NCBI RefSeq assembly: GCF_030813695.1
Contig: NZ_JAUSVA010000002.1
Span: forward strand, 1,488,001 to 1,552,000
Direction: 5' to 3'
Source: Kitasatospora herbaricolor
GTDB taxonomy: Bacteria > Actinomycetota > Actinomycetes > Streptomycetales > Streptomycetaceae
Length of the DNA: 64,000 nucleotides
Of this stretch, positions 17,456-25,795 are shown one piece after another. Both the position numbers and the translations under genes were made by a program. The notes under the pieces were generated by a model. It searched no databases. It was not told where the DNA came from and was given only the letters and a program-made list of their open reading frames with translations. How positions within the stretch are numbered: position 1 is the stretch's first letter; each line of letters opens with the position of its first letter.

Positions 17456-17487
17456 GCCCTGACACCTAGGAGACCTGCGGCGCCCGA

Positions 17488-17506
17488 CCGGATAACAGAA
17501 ATCCGG
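17488..17506. promoter_or_regulatory. Inverted repeat upstream of the sigma-CAP gene
   Basis: CCGGAT (17488-17493), 7 nt, ATCCGG (17501-17506), located just upstream of the inferred -10 of the sigma-CAP gene in an AT-richer patch. Candidate operator; no factor can be assigned. Confidence 0.35.
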
Positions 17507-17685
17507 AACGAGTTCTTCGGGAGTTCGGAACGGGCTTCCACGGCAGCGGCCGGACGGGCCCGGGAGGGGTCCGGCGAGGGCCGGAAGGGGGCCGGCGTGG
17601 GAGCCGGGGGCGGGGCGGCGTGGGAGCCGGGAGCGGGACGGCGGACCGTCATGGACCGGCCGGTGACCGACCGCCCGAACGCGGA

Positions 17686-17715
17686 CAGCCGCCCCCTCCG
17701 AGGAGGGGGCGGCTG
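17686..17715 (-). terminator. Terminator of the Rpf-LysM gene
   Basis: CAGCCGCCCCCTCC (17686-17699) and GGAGGGGGCGGCTG (17702-17715) form a perfect 14-bp stem with a 2-nt apex, 19 nt after the rpf stop codon. Confidence 0.85.
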
Positions 17716-17734
17716 CCGGTGATGCGGGACGGGA

Positions 17735-18475
17735 TCAGACGGTGATGGTCTGGCCCGGGTAGATCAGGTCGGCGTTGGCGCCGATGACCTGGACGTTCTT
17801 GGCGTGCAGGCTCGACACCGAGGTGCCGAACTTGGCGGCGATCGCGCCCAGGGTGTCACCGCTCTTGACGGTGTAGCTGCCCTTGGCGGTGTTGTGCTGG
17901 CCGGCCTGCTTCCACGACTTCACGGCGTCGGTGGAGGTCGGCTTGTTCTCGGACTTCGGCGTCTGGGCGGCGGCCGCGTCCGAGGAGGTGGCCGGCTTGG
18001 TGTCCTTCTTGGCCGGGGCGGCGGGCGCCTCGGCGGCGGGCTTGGCGGCCGCGTCCGAGGTGTCCACGGCGGCGGCCGCGCCACCGGCGGTCAGGCCGGC
18101 CTTGACGGAGCAGACCGGCCAGGCGCCGGGGCCCTGCGAGGCGAGCACCTTCTCGGCGATGGCGATCTGCTGCGCCTTGGTGGCTTGGTTGGCCTGCGGC
18201 GCGAACGCGGTACCGCCGAAGGCGGCCCAGGTGGAGGAGGTGAACTGCAGGCCGCCGTAGAAGCCGTTGCCGGAGTTGATGCTCCAGTTGCCGGTGCTCT
18301 CGCACTGGGCGACCTTGTCCCAGGTCGACACCGAGGCGGCGGAAGCCGAGTTGGCCGTGACGAGGCCTGCCACCGGCAGGGTCACGACGGCCCCGCCGAT
18401 CAGGGCCATCCGCATGCGGTTGCGCTTGGTGGCGGTCTTGGTGGTGGCAGCGGCGGTCTCGTTACGGAAGCTCAT
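17735..18475 (-). CDS. Resuscitation-promoting factor-like lytic transglycosylase with LysM domain
   Basis: 246 residues from ATG 18475 (GAGAGGA 6 nt upstream). A signal peptide (RMALIGGAVVTLPVAGLVTANSAS) ends near residue 44. The Rpf domain follows (about 45-125): STWDKVAQCESTGNWSINS with the catalytic Glu in QCESTGNW, FYGGLQFTSSTW and a C-terminal Cys that pairs with it (WPVC). A flexible Ala/Pro/Lys-rich linker leads to a C-terminal LysM peptidoglycan-binding module (SYTVKSGDTLGAIAAKFG, to YPGQTITV). Streptomycete Rpf proteins cleave the glycan backbone at germination and in growth. Its transcript has a leader of about 240 nt. Terminator directly downstream. Confidence 0.93.
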   Translation of the reverse strand: MSFRNETAAATTKTATKRNRMRMALIGGAVVTLPVAGLVTANSASAASVSTWDKVAQCESTGNWSINSGNGFYGGLQFTSSTWAAFGGTAFAPQANQATKAQQIAIAEKVLASQGPGAWPVCSVKAGLTAGGAAAAVDTSDAAAKPAAEAPAAPAKKDTKPATSSDAAAAQTPKSENKPTSTDAVKSWKQAGQHNTAKGSYTVKSGDTLGAIAAKFGTSVSSLHAKNVQVIGANADLIYPGQTITV

Positions 18476-18713
18476 GTAGATCCTCTCGACAGTCCCGGGC
18501 AGGCATGCGGAACCAGACCCCGGAAGGGCCTGTCTCACTCACCTCACTCGAAGAGCGGCCGGACACGCACAGGAGCGCGCCGCGCCGCCCCGGCAACCCT
18601 CCGCACGCCTGCGACCTGATGCGAGCGGTCGCTCCGGCGGGCACGTCCCGCACCGGATGATCCGGCGGGCCGTGCGGTGGGGGTGAACCCGGGTGGTGCT
18701 CGTTGCACCGACG
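18476..18713 (-). promoter_or_regulatory. Long structured 5' leader of the rpf gene
   Basis: About 238 nt separate the inferred transcript start from the ATG. The leader contains hairpins such as GCCGGATCATCCGGTGC and pairs of GC-rich arms. In streptomycetes several rpf and cell-wall hydrolase genes are preceded by c-di-AMP (ydaO-type) riboswitches. I looked for the ydaO conserved blocks (GGGGUGAAUC, CGUCAGCUAAC) on this strand and did not find them, so any riboregulation here would be of another or strongly diverged type. Confidence 0.35.
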
Positions 18714-18719
18714 ACAACG

Positions 18720-18748
18720 AACCTACGGTTCCGTGAGGCTTGGTTCAA
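18720..18748 (-). promoter_or_regulatory. Promoter of the rpf gene
   Basis: On the minus strand TTGAAC (18743-18748) and TAGGTT (18720-18725) are separated by exactly 17 nt. The interval is AT-richer than its surroundings. Transcription would start near 18713. Confidence 0.6.
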
Positions 18749-18749
18749 C

Positions 18750-19099
18750 CATTGACAGGTTCTCCCAGGTCAGTCCACTGTTACCGGCGGTATTGATCAA
18801 GGAATCGCGCCCCGAATGCCCAGTTTTATCCGTATTTGCATGATCAAAGCGGACATTTCGGTGCCCGTCCTCACGCCTGAGGCCCTGTGAGCCCGCCCAC
18901 ACGGACGACGCGGAGACAGACCCGGCACACGTTCCGTGACAATTCGCCCCCTCCGGACACCGCCCCGCCCGCTCCCGGGTGGCGCCCGCCACACCGTGCC
19001 GTCCGTCCGACGCTCCCTCAACCCCCGGAAGCCTCAGGAGCACCCGGCCGCCGAGCCCACCGCAGCGCGTTGCGGCATCCCCGACCTGGCGCCCCCGGC
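18750..19099. other. Gene-free interval
   Basis: No gene is evident between the rpf promoter and the 3' end of the LysE gene. 18780-18870 is markedly AT-rich for this genome (it includes TTTTATCCGTATTTGCATGATC), which hints at a second promoter or regulator site, but I cannot assign one. Confidence 0.4.
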
Positions 19100-19858
19100 T
19101 CAGGCGGGCAGGGCCAGCCGCACCGCGTAGTAGGCCACCAGCCCGTACCCGGCCCCGTAGGTCAGTGTCCGCGCCACCGGACCGGTGAGCCGGGCGCCGG
19201 CCAGCGCCCCCAGCCCGGCGAGCACCTGCTGCCAGGCGAGCGAGGCCACGAACACCCCGCCCGCGAAGGCCGCGCCCGCCAGGGCACCGGGAGTCGCCCC
19301 ACCCCCGCCCGGACCGCCCGCGCCGCCGGCCGAGACCAGCGCGACGAAGTAGAGCGCCGTCGCCGGGTTGACCAAGGTCAGCAACAGGAAGCGGACGAAG
19401 GCCCGGCCCGCGCCCCCGGCCCGGGGCCCGCCGTCGTCGGCGCCCGTGACTCCCCCGGCGCCCTCCTCGGCCGACGCGCCCGGGCGTGCGCGCGGGCTTT
19501 GGCAAGGCCGTTCGCGCGGGCGTTCGTGCGGCCGTTCGCGCGGGCGCAGCAGCGCGAGCAGCCCACGGACCGCGATCGCGCCCAGCAGGGCGGCCGAGGC
19601 GGTCCTGGTCCACACCTCCCACCCGGCGAGGAGCGCCGAGACCCGGGTGCCGACGCTCACCGCAAGCGCCGCGTACAGCAGGTCGGCCAGCGCGACCGCG
19701 GCCGCCGCGCCGGCGGCGGCGCGCCACCCCCGCCGTCCCTCCTCCAGCAGCAGGACGCCGACGGCGCCGAGCGGCAGGGCCACCCCGAGGCCCGCCGCGC
19801 CCCCCGCGAGCAGCGGCCGTACCAGGGAGGTGTCCATCAGGACGAGGGATTCGGTCAT
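19100..19858 (-). CDS. LysE-family amino-acid exporter
   Basis: 252 residues from ATG 19858. Six hydrophobic helices; the family signature lies at the start (GGAAGLGVALPLGAVGVLLL, about 19-38) and LTLVNPATALYFVALV (about 165) is the second half-repeat. LysE/RhtB proteins export basic or neutral amino acids by proton exchange. An insertion of Arg/Pro/Glu-rich repeats (RERPHERPRERP, about 105-140) separates the two helical halves; on DNA level it is a repetitive GTTCGCGCGGGC run. Divergent from an AsnC-type regulator 69 bp away, the classic exporter/sensor arrangement, so export of the amino acid sensed by that regulator is likely. Confidence 0.85.
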   Translation of the reverse strand: MTESLVLMDTSLVRPLLAGGAAGLGVALPLGAVGVLLLEEGRRGWRAAAGAAAAVALADLLYAALAVSVGTRVSALLAGWEVWTRTASAALLGAIAVRGLLALLRPRERPHERPRERPCQSPRARPGASAEEGAGGVTGADDGGPRAGGAGRAFVRFLLLTLVNPATALYFVALVSAGGAGGPGGGGATPGALAGAAFAGGVFVASLAWQQVLAGLGALAGARLTGPVARTLTYGAGYGLVAYYAVRLALPA

Positions 19859-19911
19859 CGGGCCACCGTCACAGACCGGCGGCGGCTTCCCCGGCCGGAT
19901 GCGCCCCGGGG

Positions 19912-19926
19912 CCGCGATAATCGCGG
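19912..19926. promoter_or_regulatory. Palindromic operator between lysE-like and asnC-like genes
   Basis: CCGCGAT-A-ATCGCGG, a perfect 15-bp palindrome (19912-19926) ending one base before the ATG of the regulator. It sits where Lrp/AsnC proteins bind for autoregulation and could block both initiation and the divergent promoter. Confidence 0.6.
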
Positions 19927-19927
19927 T

Positions 19928-20356
19928 ATGGACGAACTGGACAGCGATATTCTCGGCCTGCTGCGGACGGACGCGCGGATCTCCTACCGCGATCTGGGGG
20001 CCCGGGTCGGCCTGAGTTCGAACGCCGCGGCGGAGCGGGTGCGACGGCTGGTCCGGACGGGCGTGATCCGCGGCTTCACCACCCTGGTGGACCCGGCCGC
20101 CGACAGCCGCCCCGGCCTGACCGTCTTCATCGACGTGACCCTGCGGCCGGAGACGGACAGCGACGCCTTCGAGACGACGGTGCTGCGGCTGCCGGGTGTC
20201 ACCGAGGCGGTGCACGTCACCGGTGCCCACGACTACCTGCTCCGGGCCCGGGCCGCCGACGCGGCGGCGCTCGACCGTCTGCTGCGGCGGCTGAAGCACG
20301 AGGCGGGGGTGGCCCACTCCAGCACCCGGCTGGCCCTGCGGATCGCCTCCCGCTGA
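19928..20356 (+). CDS. Lrp/AsnC-family transcriptional regulator
   Basis: 142 residues. N-terminal winged helix-turn-helix (MDELDSDILGLLRTDARISY, then LGARVGLSSNAAAERVRRLV, residues 1-60) and a C-terminal RAM effector domain (about 68-140: GLTVFIDVTLRP, LPGVTEAVHVTGAHDYLLRA). RAM domains bind amino acids and drive octamer formation. Divergent from the LysE exporter with a palindrome at its own start codon, so it probably controls the exporter in response to the exported amino acid and represses itself. Confidence 0.92.
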   Translation: MDELDSDILGLLRTDARISYRDLGARVGLSSNAAAERVRRLVRTGVIRGFTTLVDPAADSRPGLTVFIDVTLRPETDSDAFETTVLRLPGVTEAVHVTGAHDYLLRARAADAAALDRLLRRLKHEAGVAHSSTRLALRIASR

Positions 20357-20395
20357 GCGGGGGCGCTCGACGGCGGGCCGCCCGGGGGCCGGCCA

Positions 20396-20434
20396 CCGGG
20401 CCGGGAGGGACCCATCGGTCCGGGCCCGGCCCGG
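20396..20434. terminator. Bidirectional terminator between asnC-like and response regulator genes
   Basis: CCGGGCCGGG (20396-20405) pairs with CCCGGCCCGG (20425-20434); the loop holds a second GGGACC/GGTCC stem. It lies between convergent genes, 40 nt past the AsnC stop and just before the response regulator stop. Confidence 0.65.
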
Positions 20435-20441
20435 CGCCCGG

Positions 20442-21110
20442 TCAGCCGGTGCTGTCGAGCCCCGCGTCCCGGGCCAGCAGCGCCGCCTGGACGCGGTTGT
20501 CGCAGCCCAGCTTGGCGAGGATCCGGCTGACGTACGTCTTCACGGTCGCCTCGCTCATGTGGATCCGGGCGCCGGCGTCCGCGTTGGACAGCCCCTCCCC
20601 CAGCAGGGCCAGCACCTCGCGCTCGCGCGGGGTGAGCGCCTCCAGCCGTCGGCGGGCGGCCTCGGCGCGGGCCGCCGCGGGCCCGGCCGGGCCGGCGGCC
20701 AGGCTGTCCACGATGAACCGGGTGGCCACCGGCGAGAGGAAGGCGTTGCCGCCGGCCGCCGCCCGGACGGCCTGGATCAGCTCGGCCGGCGCGGTGTCCT
20801 TGAGGAGGAACCCGGCGCCGCCGGCCGCCACCGCGCGCAGCACGTTGTCGCGCTCGCCGAAGGTGGTCAGGACCAGCGCCCGTGCGTCCGGCGCGGCGCG
20901 GGGCAGCTCGGCCAGCGCGGTGAGGCCGTCCATCACCGGCATCTGGATGTCCAGCAGCACCACGTCGACACCGTGGGCGCGGGCCAGCTCCAGCGCCTCG
21001 CGTCCGTCGGCCGCCTCGGCGACCACGTCGATGTCGTCGGCCGAGGAGAGGATCATCCTGATCCCGGCGCGGATGAGTGGCTCGTCGTCGGCGACGAGGA
21101 CTCGGATCAC
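20442..21110 (-). CDS. NarL/FixJ-type response regulator
   Basis: 222 residues from GTG 21110 (AGGAGG 7 nt upstream). Receiver domain residues 1-120 (RVLVADDEPLIR; phospho-acceptor Asp in VVLLDIQMP, about 54; Lys in FLLKDTAP). C-terminal LuxR helix-turn-helix from about 150 (LTPREREVLALLGEGLSN, MSEATVKTYVSRILAKLG). It follows its histidine kinase gene by 79 bp on the same strand and forms a two-component system with it. Targets are unknown. Confidence 0.93.
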   Translation of the reverse strand: MIRVLVADDEPLIRAGIRMILSSADDIDVVAEAADGREALELARAHGVDVVLLDIQMPVMDGLTALAELPRAAPDARALVLTTFGERDNVLRAVAAGGAGFLLKDTAPAELIQAVRAAAGGNAFLSPVATRFIVDSLAAGPAGPAAARAEAARRRLEALTPREREVLALLGEGLSNADAGARIHMSEATVKTYVSRILAKLGCDNRVQAALLARDAGLDSTG

Positions 21111-21189
21111 TGCTGGTCCTCCTGGACGGGCAGGGGTCGGCGCCGCGGGCCCCGCTCGGCCCGGGCCGGCCGCGTGGCACGCGGCACGG

Positions 21190-22986
21190 TCATACCTTCG
21201 CACGGTAGTGCTGCTTGTCGATCAAGGTGCCGTCCTTGAAGCAGAACCGGGCCACGTACTCGTCGTCGAAGCTGTCCTTCCCCGGTTCGTCCGAGAGGTA
21301 CCAGGAGCAGGACGCCCCGGCCGGCAGGGTCGGCCCGGTGCCCTGGTAGCCCTGGGTCAGCAGGCGGCTGCCGACCGGGAGCCTGGCCCGGACGTCCGCC
21401 TCGGCGCTGCCGACCGCGATCGACTCGTACGTCTTCGTGCTCACGGTCGCGTCGTCCAGGGCCTGCACGAAGGCCATCACGCCCCAGACCAGCAGGCCCA
21501 CCACGGCCAGCACGACCGCGCCGGCGCCGGCCGCGCAGCCGACCGCGGGGCTGCGCAGCCCCGTCCGCCCGGCGGGGCCCAGGCCGCCCCCGCCCGGCGG
21601 GGCCCAGGCCGCTCCCGCCCCGGCGGGCGGCGCGTCCGACAGTCCGTCGGCGGTTGCGGCGGACGGCCCGGCCGCCCCGTCGTGGTGGTAGGGCAGGACG
21701 GCGGCCAGCCGCCAGCCGCCCCCGCCGGACGGTCCGGCGTGCACCATCCCGCCCACCAGCCGGGCCCGCTCGCGCAGCCCGGTCAGGCCCTGGCCGCCGC
21801 TGACCACCTGGCCGGCCGGCGGCGGCTCGGGCGCCGGCCCGTTGGCGATCTCGACCACCAGCGCGTCCGGCTCGTAGCGCAGGGCGACGGTGAGCGGCGC
21901 GCCGGGCGCGTGCTTGTGCGCGTTGGTCAGCGCCTCCTGGACGATCCGGTAGGCGGCGTGCTCGGTGGCCGCGGCGAGCGGGCGGCCGTCCCCGCCGCGG
22001 CTCAGCGTCACGGCGGCGCCGGCCGCCCGGGAGCTCTCGGCCAGCCGCTCGATCCCGTCCAGCCCGCCGCCGGAGCCGCCGCCCGCCCGGCCGGCCCCGG
22101 TCGGCGCGGACTCCTCGTGCAGCACCCCGACCACCACCCGGAGCTCACGCATCGCGGCGACCGCGGCCTGCCGCAGCACGCCGACCGCGGCGCGCTGGGG
22201 GTCGGTCAGCGAGCGGTCCACCTCCAGCGCGCCCGAGTGCACGGAGATCAGCGCCAGCTGGTGCCCGAGGCTGTCGTGCATGTCCTGGGCGATCCGGTGC
22301 CGCTCCCGCAGCCGGGCCTGGTGGGCGATCATGACGCGCTCGCGCTCCAGCTGGTCGTTGCGCTCCCGCAGGGCGACCAGCAGCGCGCGGCGCTGCGCGT
22401 GGTAGCGGCCGGCCAGCGCGGGCAGCCCGGCGAAGAGCAGGAAGCCGCCGATCGCGAACCCCGCGACCCCCTTGGCCGGGACGACGTCGTCCCCGTGCAG
22501 AACGGCGGTGGCCGTGATCAGGGTGAAGGAGGCGGCCATCACGCCGAGCGTGGGCAGCGCCCGGGTCACCCGGTAGCCCACCGACCAGGCGGCGCAGATC
22601 AGCAGCGGCGCGAAGCTGTCGATCGCCCCGGCCGCGGCCGCCGTCGCCAGCATGACGGGCACCGGCAGCCCGCGCCGCATGGCGAAGAGCAGGGCCACGG
22701 CGCCGACGTACAGCACGAGCTTCAGCGGCCCGCCGCGCGCGACCGAGACGATCAGCGCCGCCAGTCCGGAGAGCACCAGCAGGCCGACGACCTCCCGGAC
22801 CAGCGCCCACGCCCCCCACGGCCCCGGGAAGACCCGGCGGACGGCCCGGCCGGCGACCCGGCCGACCACGGCCGCCCGGCCCGGCCCCGGGCCGCCCGCG
22901 CCGGGGCCGGCCCCGGGCCCACCGCTGCCGGCCGTCCCCGCGCCGGTCGCCGTCGTACGGTCCGCTGTTCCTGGTGTCGCTGCCAC
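21190..22986 (-). CDS. NarL-partner sensor histidine kinase with an extra C-terminal membrane helix and outer domain
   Basis: 598 residues, GTG start, weak ribosome site. The N-terminus is Gly/Ala/Pro-rich, then several hydrophobic helices (about 60-170) form a membrane sensor. The HisKA_3 phospho-acceptor is in QDMHDSLGHQLALIS (His about 234); HATPase_c follows (AYRIVQEALTNAHKHAPG, GGQGLTGLRERARLVGG, about 340-410). Unusually the protein does not stop there: after a Gly/Ala/Pro linker comes another transmembrane helix (about 482-507) and about 90 residues with YESIAVGSAEADVRARLPVG and two Cys, resembling a BamE/SmpA-type fold placed outside the cell. The appended domain may be a second sensor. 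Confidence 0.88.
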   Translation of the reverse strand: MAATPGTADRTTATGAGTAGSGGPGAGPGAGGPGPGRAAVVGRVAGRAVRRVFPGPWGAWALVREVVGLLVLSGLAALIVSVARGGPLKLVLYVGAVALLFAMRRGLPVPVMLATAAAAGAIDSFAPLLICAAWSVGYRVTRALPTLGVMAASFTLITATAVLHGDDVVPAKGVAGFAIGGFLLFAGLPALAGRYHAQRRALLVALRERNDQLERERVMIAHQARLRERHRIAQDMHDSLGHQLALISVHSGALEVDRSLTDPQRAAVGVLRQAAVAAMRELRVVVGVLHEESAPTGAGRAGGGSGGGLDGIERLAESSRAAGAAVTLSRGGDGRPLAAATEHAAYRIVQEALTNAHKHAPGAPLTVALRYEPDALVVEIANGPAPEPPPAGQVVSGGQGLTGLRERARLVGGMVHAGPSGGGGWRLAAVLPYHHDGAAGPSAATADGLSDAPPAGAGAAWAPPGGGGLGPAGRTGLRSPAVGCAAGAGAVVLAVVGLLVWGVMAFVQALDDATVSTKTYESIAVGSAEADVRARLPVGSRLLTQGYQGTGPTLPAGASCSWYLSDEPGKDSFDDEYVARFCFKDGTLIDKQHYRAKV

Positions 22987-23110
22987 CCGGCGAGGCTAAC
23001 CGGACCGGGTGGCGGCCGGCCGCCACCCTTGGTCGTCGGGTGCCGCGACGAAAGTCGCGATCCCGAACGCCTCGGGGCGGCCCGCGACGGGGCGGCGGAC
23101 GCCGGCGCGG

Positions 23111-25621
23111 TCAGTCGGGGGTGTAGGCGGCCAGCAGCAGGGCGACGTCGTCCGCGCGGTGGGTGGAGCGCCGGGCGTCGCGCAGCAGGCGGTCGGCCAG
23201 TTCGTCCAGGGTGGCCGCCTCGGCGTGCGCGAGGGTGGTGCGCAGCCGGTCGACGCCCTCGTCGATGCCGCTTCCGGGCTCCTCCACCAGCCCGTCGGTG
23301 TAGAGGGCGAGGATCGAGCCGGGCGCGAGGTCCAGTTCGGTGACCGGGAACTCCGCGGTGTTGTCGATGCCGAGCAGCGGCCCGCCGGGCAGGTGCAGCG
23401 CCTCGGTCTGCCCGTCGGGGTGGCGCAGCAACGGGGGCAGGTGGCCGGCCCGGGCCGCGCAGGCGTGGCCGTCGGCGCGGTCCAGGTAGATCAGGCAGCA
23501 GCTGGCGAGCAGTCCCGGGTCCAGGTCGACCATCAGCCGGTTGGTGCGCCGGAGCACCTCGCCCGGCGGGTCGCCGCCGCTGGCGAACGCCCGTACGGCG
23601 CTGCGCAACTGGCCCATGGTGGCGGCGGCGCCGACGTTGTGCCCCTCGACGTCGCCGATCACCAGGCAGGCGCCGGACGCGGTGCTGATCGCGTCGTACC
23701 AGTCGCCGCCGATCTCCATCCCCTGGGTGCCGGGCAGGTACCGGGCGACGATCCGGACGGCCTCGATCCGGGGCAGCCGGTGCGGGAGCAGGGCCTGCTG
23801 CAGTCCGCGGGCGAGGGCGAACTCGGCGTCGTAGAGCCGGGCGCGTTCGAGGGCCTGGGCGATGAAGCCGCCGAGAGCGGTGAGCAGGCCGCGCTCCTCG
23901 CTGCTGAAGGGTCTGGGTTCGTCGAAGCCGAGGATGCAGCTGCCGACCGGGTGGCCGGAGGCGATCAGCGGGAGGAAGGCCCAGGCGCGCATCTCGTCGA
24001 GCGGGATCCCGGGGTAGGCGGCGGAGAGCTGGTGGACGGACTCGAAGAAGATCGGGGTGCCGGTGCTGAGCGCGTCGACGCCGGGCAGCCGGGTGCCCAT
24101 CGGGGTGCCCTCGAAGCGGTCCAGGAAGCCGTCTGGGTAGCCGGTCTGCGAGACCAGGTGGAGCCGCTTCTCACGGGCCGTGTAGATGGCGAGCTGCTGG
24201 CCGCCGAAGGCCGGCAGGATCTGTTCGCCGACCGCCTGGCAGACCTCCTTGACGCTGACCGCCTCGGTGAGCGCGCTGGCCAGCTGCAGCAGGTGGTAGG
24301 TGGAGCCGATGCCGGGCCGGGTCAGGGCCGGTGTCTCGACCGGCGTCGCGGCCGCGCCGGGGGGCGCCTCGGCGGCGACCACCCGGCCGGTCACGCCGTG
24401 GGCGTCGGGGTAGAGCGAGAAGGCGAGCCAGGTGTCGGGCGGGCGCAGCGCGAGGAAGGCGGTCGGCTGCTGGGAGAGCATCGCGGCCCGGTAGCGGTCC
24501 TCGTACACCGGGTCGGAGAGCCAGGACAGCACGTCCCACGGGTGGTGGCCGAGGAGGTCCTCGCGGCGGGCGGCCAGCAGGAGTTCGCAGCTGCGGTTGA
24601 CGTAGCCGGCCACCCCGTCCGGGTCCAGCGAGAAGACGCCGTCGCGCAGCCGCTCGACGGCGGCCGCGGCTGCGGAGCCGGTCCGGCTGTCGAGGACGGC
24701 GCCGACCAGGTGGGTGCGGCCGCTCGGGCCGGTCTCCGGCACCCGTCCCCAGAGTTCGACGGGGTGGGCGTGGCCTTCCCGGTCGACCACCCTGATCCGG
24801 GCGGCCAGCACCCGGCGGTGGTCGAGCGCGGCCCGGGCGGCGGCGCGCAGCTCGGGCAGGTCGGCAGGGGAGATCCGGTCGGTGAGGGTGACGGCGCGGC
24901 CGTCGTACTCGGCGGGCGGGACGCCGAACAGTTCGCACATCTCCTCGTCGGCGTTGAGCCTGCCGGTGGCGAGGTTCCAGTCGAAGAGGCCGACCCGGGT
25001 GACGGCGATGGCGGGGGTCGGCAGTTCGACCACGGCCGCGTCCCCGGCGGCCTCGACCGGGTGGCCGCCGCCCTCCAGCCCGGCGAGCGCCCCGCCGAGG
25101 CGGTTGGCGATGGTCCGCAGGTGGCGCGGGGCGCGGTCCGGCACGCCGTGCCGGGAAGCCGGCCAGAACGCGGTGAGGACGCCGAAGCTGTGGCCGTCCG
25201 AGGCGATCGGTACGCACGCGGAGGAGAAGTCGTACGGCATCCCGACGGCGAGCTGGGGGAAGCGCCGCATGGTGTCCTCGGTGTCGGCCAGGGTGACCGT
25301 GCGGCCGGTGCGGTAGCTGACGGCGGCGGGCAGCGGACCGGCCACGGCGATCCGGCGCATCGGGCTGAGCAGCGACAGGGGTACGCCGGCGACCGTGGTG
25401 AGCACCAGCGAGCGGCGGTCCCGCGAGTGCAGGTAGACCACACCGCCGTACGCCTGGGTGCTGCTGAGCGCCTTGCGGACGGCGGCGGCGAGCAGCACGT
25501 CCACCTCGTGCGCGGCGGCCGCGGGAACGTGTGCCCGCAGGCGGTGCGCGTCACCGCGCTCCGCCTCGGTACCGCCGGTCTCGCGCGGGCCGTGCTGGTC
25601 CGCCGGTACACCTTGGCGCAT
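23111..25621 (-). CDS. Multi-sensor SpoIIE-type PP2C phosphatase (GAF-PAS-PAS-GAF-PP2C)
   Basis: 836 residues. GAF at about 40-180 (SFGVLTAFWPAS), a PAS at about 205-320 (VGLFDWNLATGRLNADEEMC), a second PAS at about 320-400 (RLRDGVFSLDPDGVAGYVNR), a GAF at about 440-590 (GSCILGFDEPRPFSSEERGL) and the SpoIIE catalytic domain at about 600-836 (LQQALLPHRLP, GMEIGGDWYDA, LYTDGLVEE, RADDVALLL) with the metal-binding Asp residues. Such enzymes dephosphorylate anti-anti-sigma proteins and so switch SigB-type sigma factors on. A SigB-like sigma gene lies 19 kb away but any link is inference. ATG at 25621 has GAAGAG upstream. Sensed signals are unknown. Confidence 0.9.
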   Translation of the reverse strand: MRQGVPADQHGPRETGGTEAERGDAHRLRAHVPAAAAHEVDVLLAAAVRKALSSTQAYGGVVYLHSRDRRSLVLTTVAGVPLSLLSPMRRIAVAGPLPAAVSYRTGRTVTLADTEDTMRRFPQLAVGMPYDFSSACVPIASDGHSFGVLTAFWPASRHGVPDRAPRHLRTIANRLGGALAGLEGGGHPVEAAGDAAVVELPTPAIAVTRVGLFDWNLATGRLNADEEMCELFGVPPAEYDGRAVTLTDRISPADLPELRAAARAALDHRRVLAARIRVVDREGHAHPVELWGRVPETGPSGRTHLVGAVLDSRTGSAAAAAVERLRDGVFSLDPDGVAGYVNRSCELLLAARREDLLGHHPWDVLSWLSDPVYEDRYRAAMLSQQPTAFLALRPPDTWLAFSLYPDAHGVTGRVVAAEAPPGAAATPVETPALTRPGIGSTYHLLQLASALTEAVSVKEVCQAVGEQILPAFGGQQLAIYTAREKRLHLVSQTGYPDGFLDRFEGTPMGTRLPGVDALSTGTPIFFESVHQLSAAYPGIPLDEMRAWAFLPLIASGHPVGSCILGFDEPRPFSSEERGLLTALGGFIAQALERARLYDAEFALARGLQQALLPHRLPRIEAVRIVARYLPGTQGMEIGGDWYDAISTASGACLVIGDVEGHNVGAAATMGQLRSAVRAFASGGDPPGEVLRRTNRLMVDLDPGLLASCCLIYLDRADGHACAARAGHLPPLLRHPDGQTEALHLPGGPLLGIDNTAEFPVTELDLAPGSILALYTDGLVEEPGSGIDEGVDRLRTTLAHAEAATLDELADRLLRDARRSTHRADDVALLLAAYTPD

Positions 25622-25795
25622 CTCTTCTTGCTACGCCGGGGTCCGGGGCCTGTCAAGGCGGGCGGCGGCGGCCCGGAGGCCCCCGCCCGCCACTCGGACC
25701 ACCCGGGTTGCGAGGTCCGGCCGCTGCGCCAGCATGGCCCTGACCGCGCGCGCCCGGCGCCGCCCGCCGGCGCCCTCCCGAGATCGGTGGTGCCG

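Noticed and set aside
18476..18713. ydaO-type c-di-AMP riboswitch ahead of the rpf gene
   Set aside because: The blocks GGGGUGAAUC and CGUCAGCUAAC are absent on the transcribed strand; GGGGGUGAACCC occurs only on the opposite strand.
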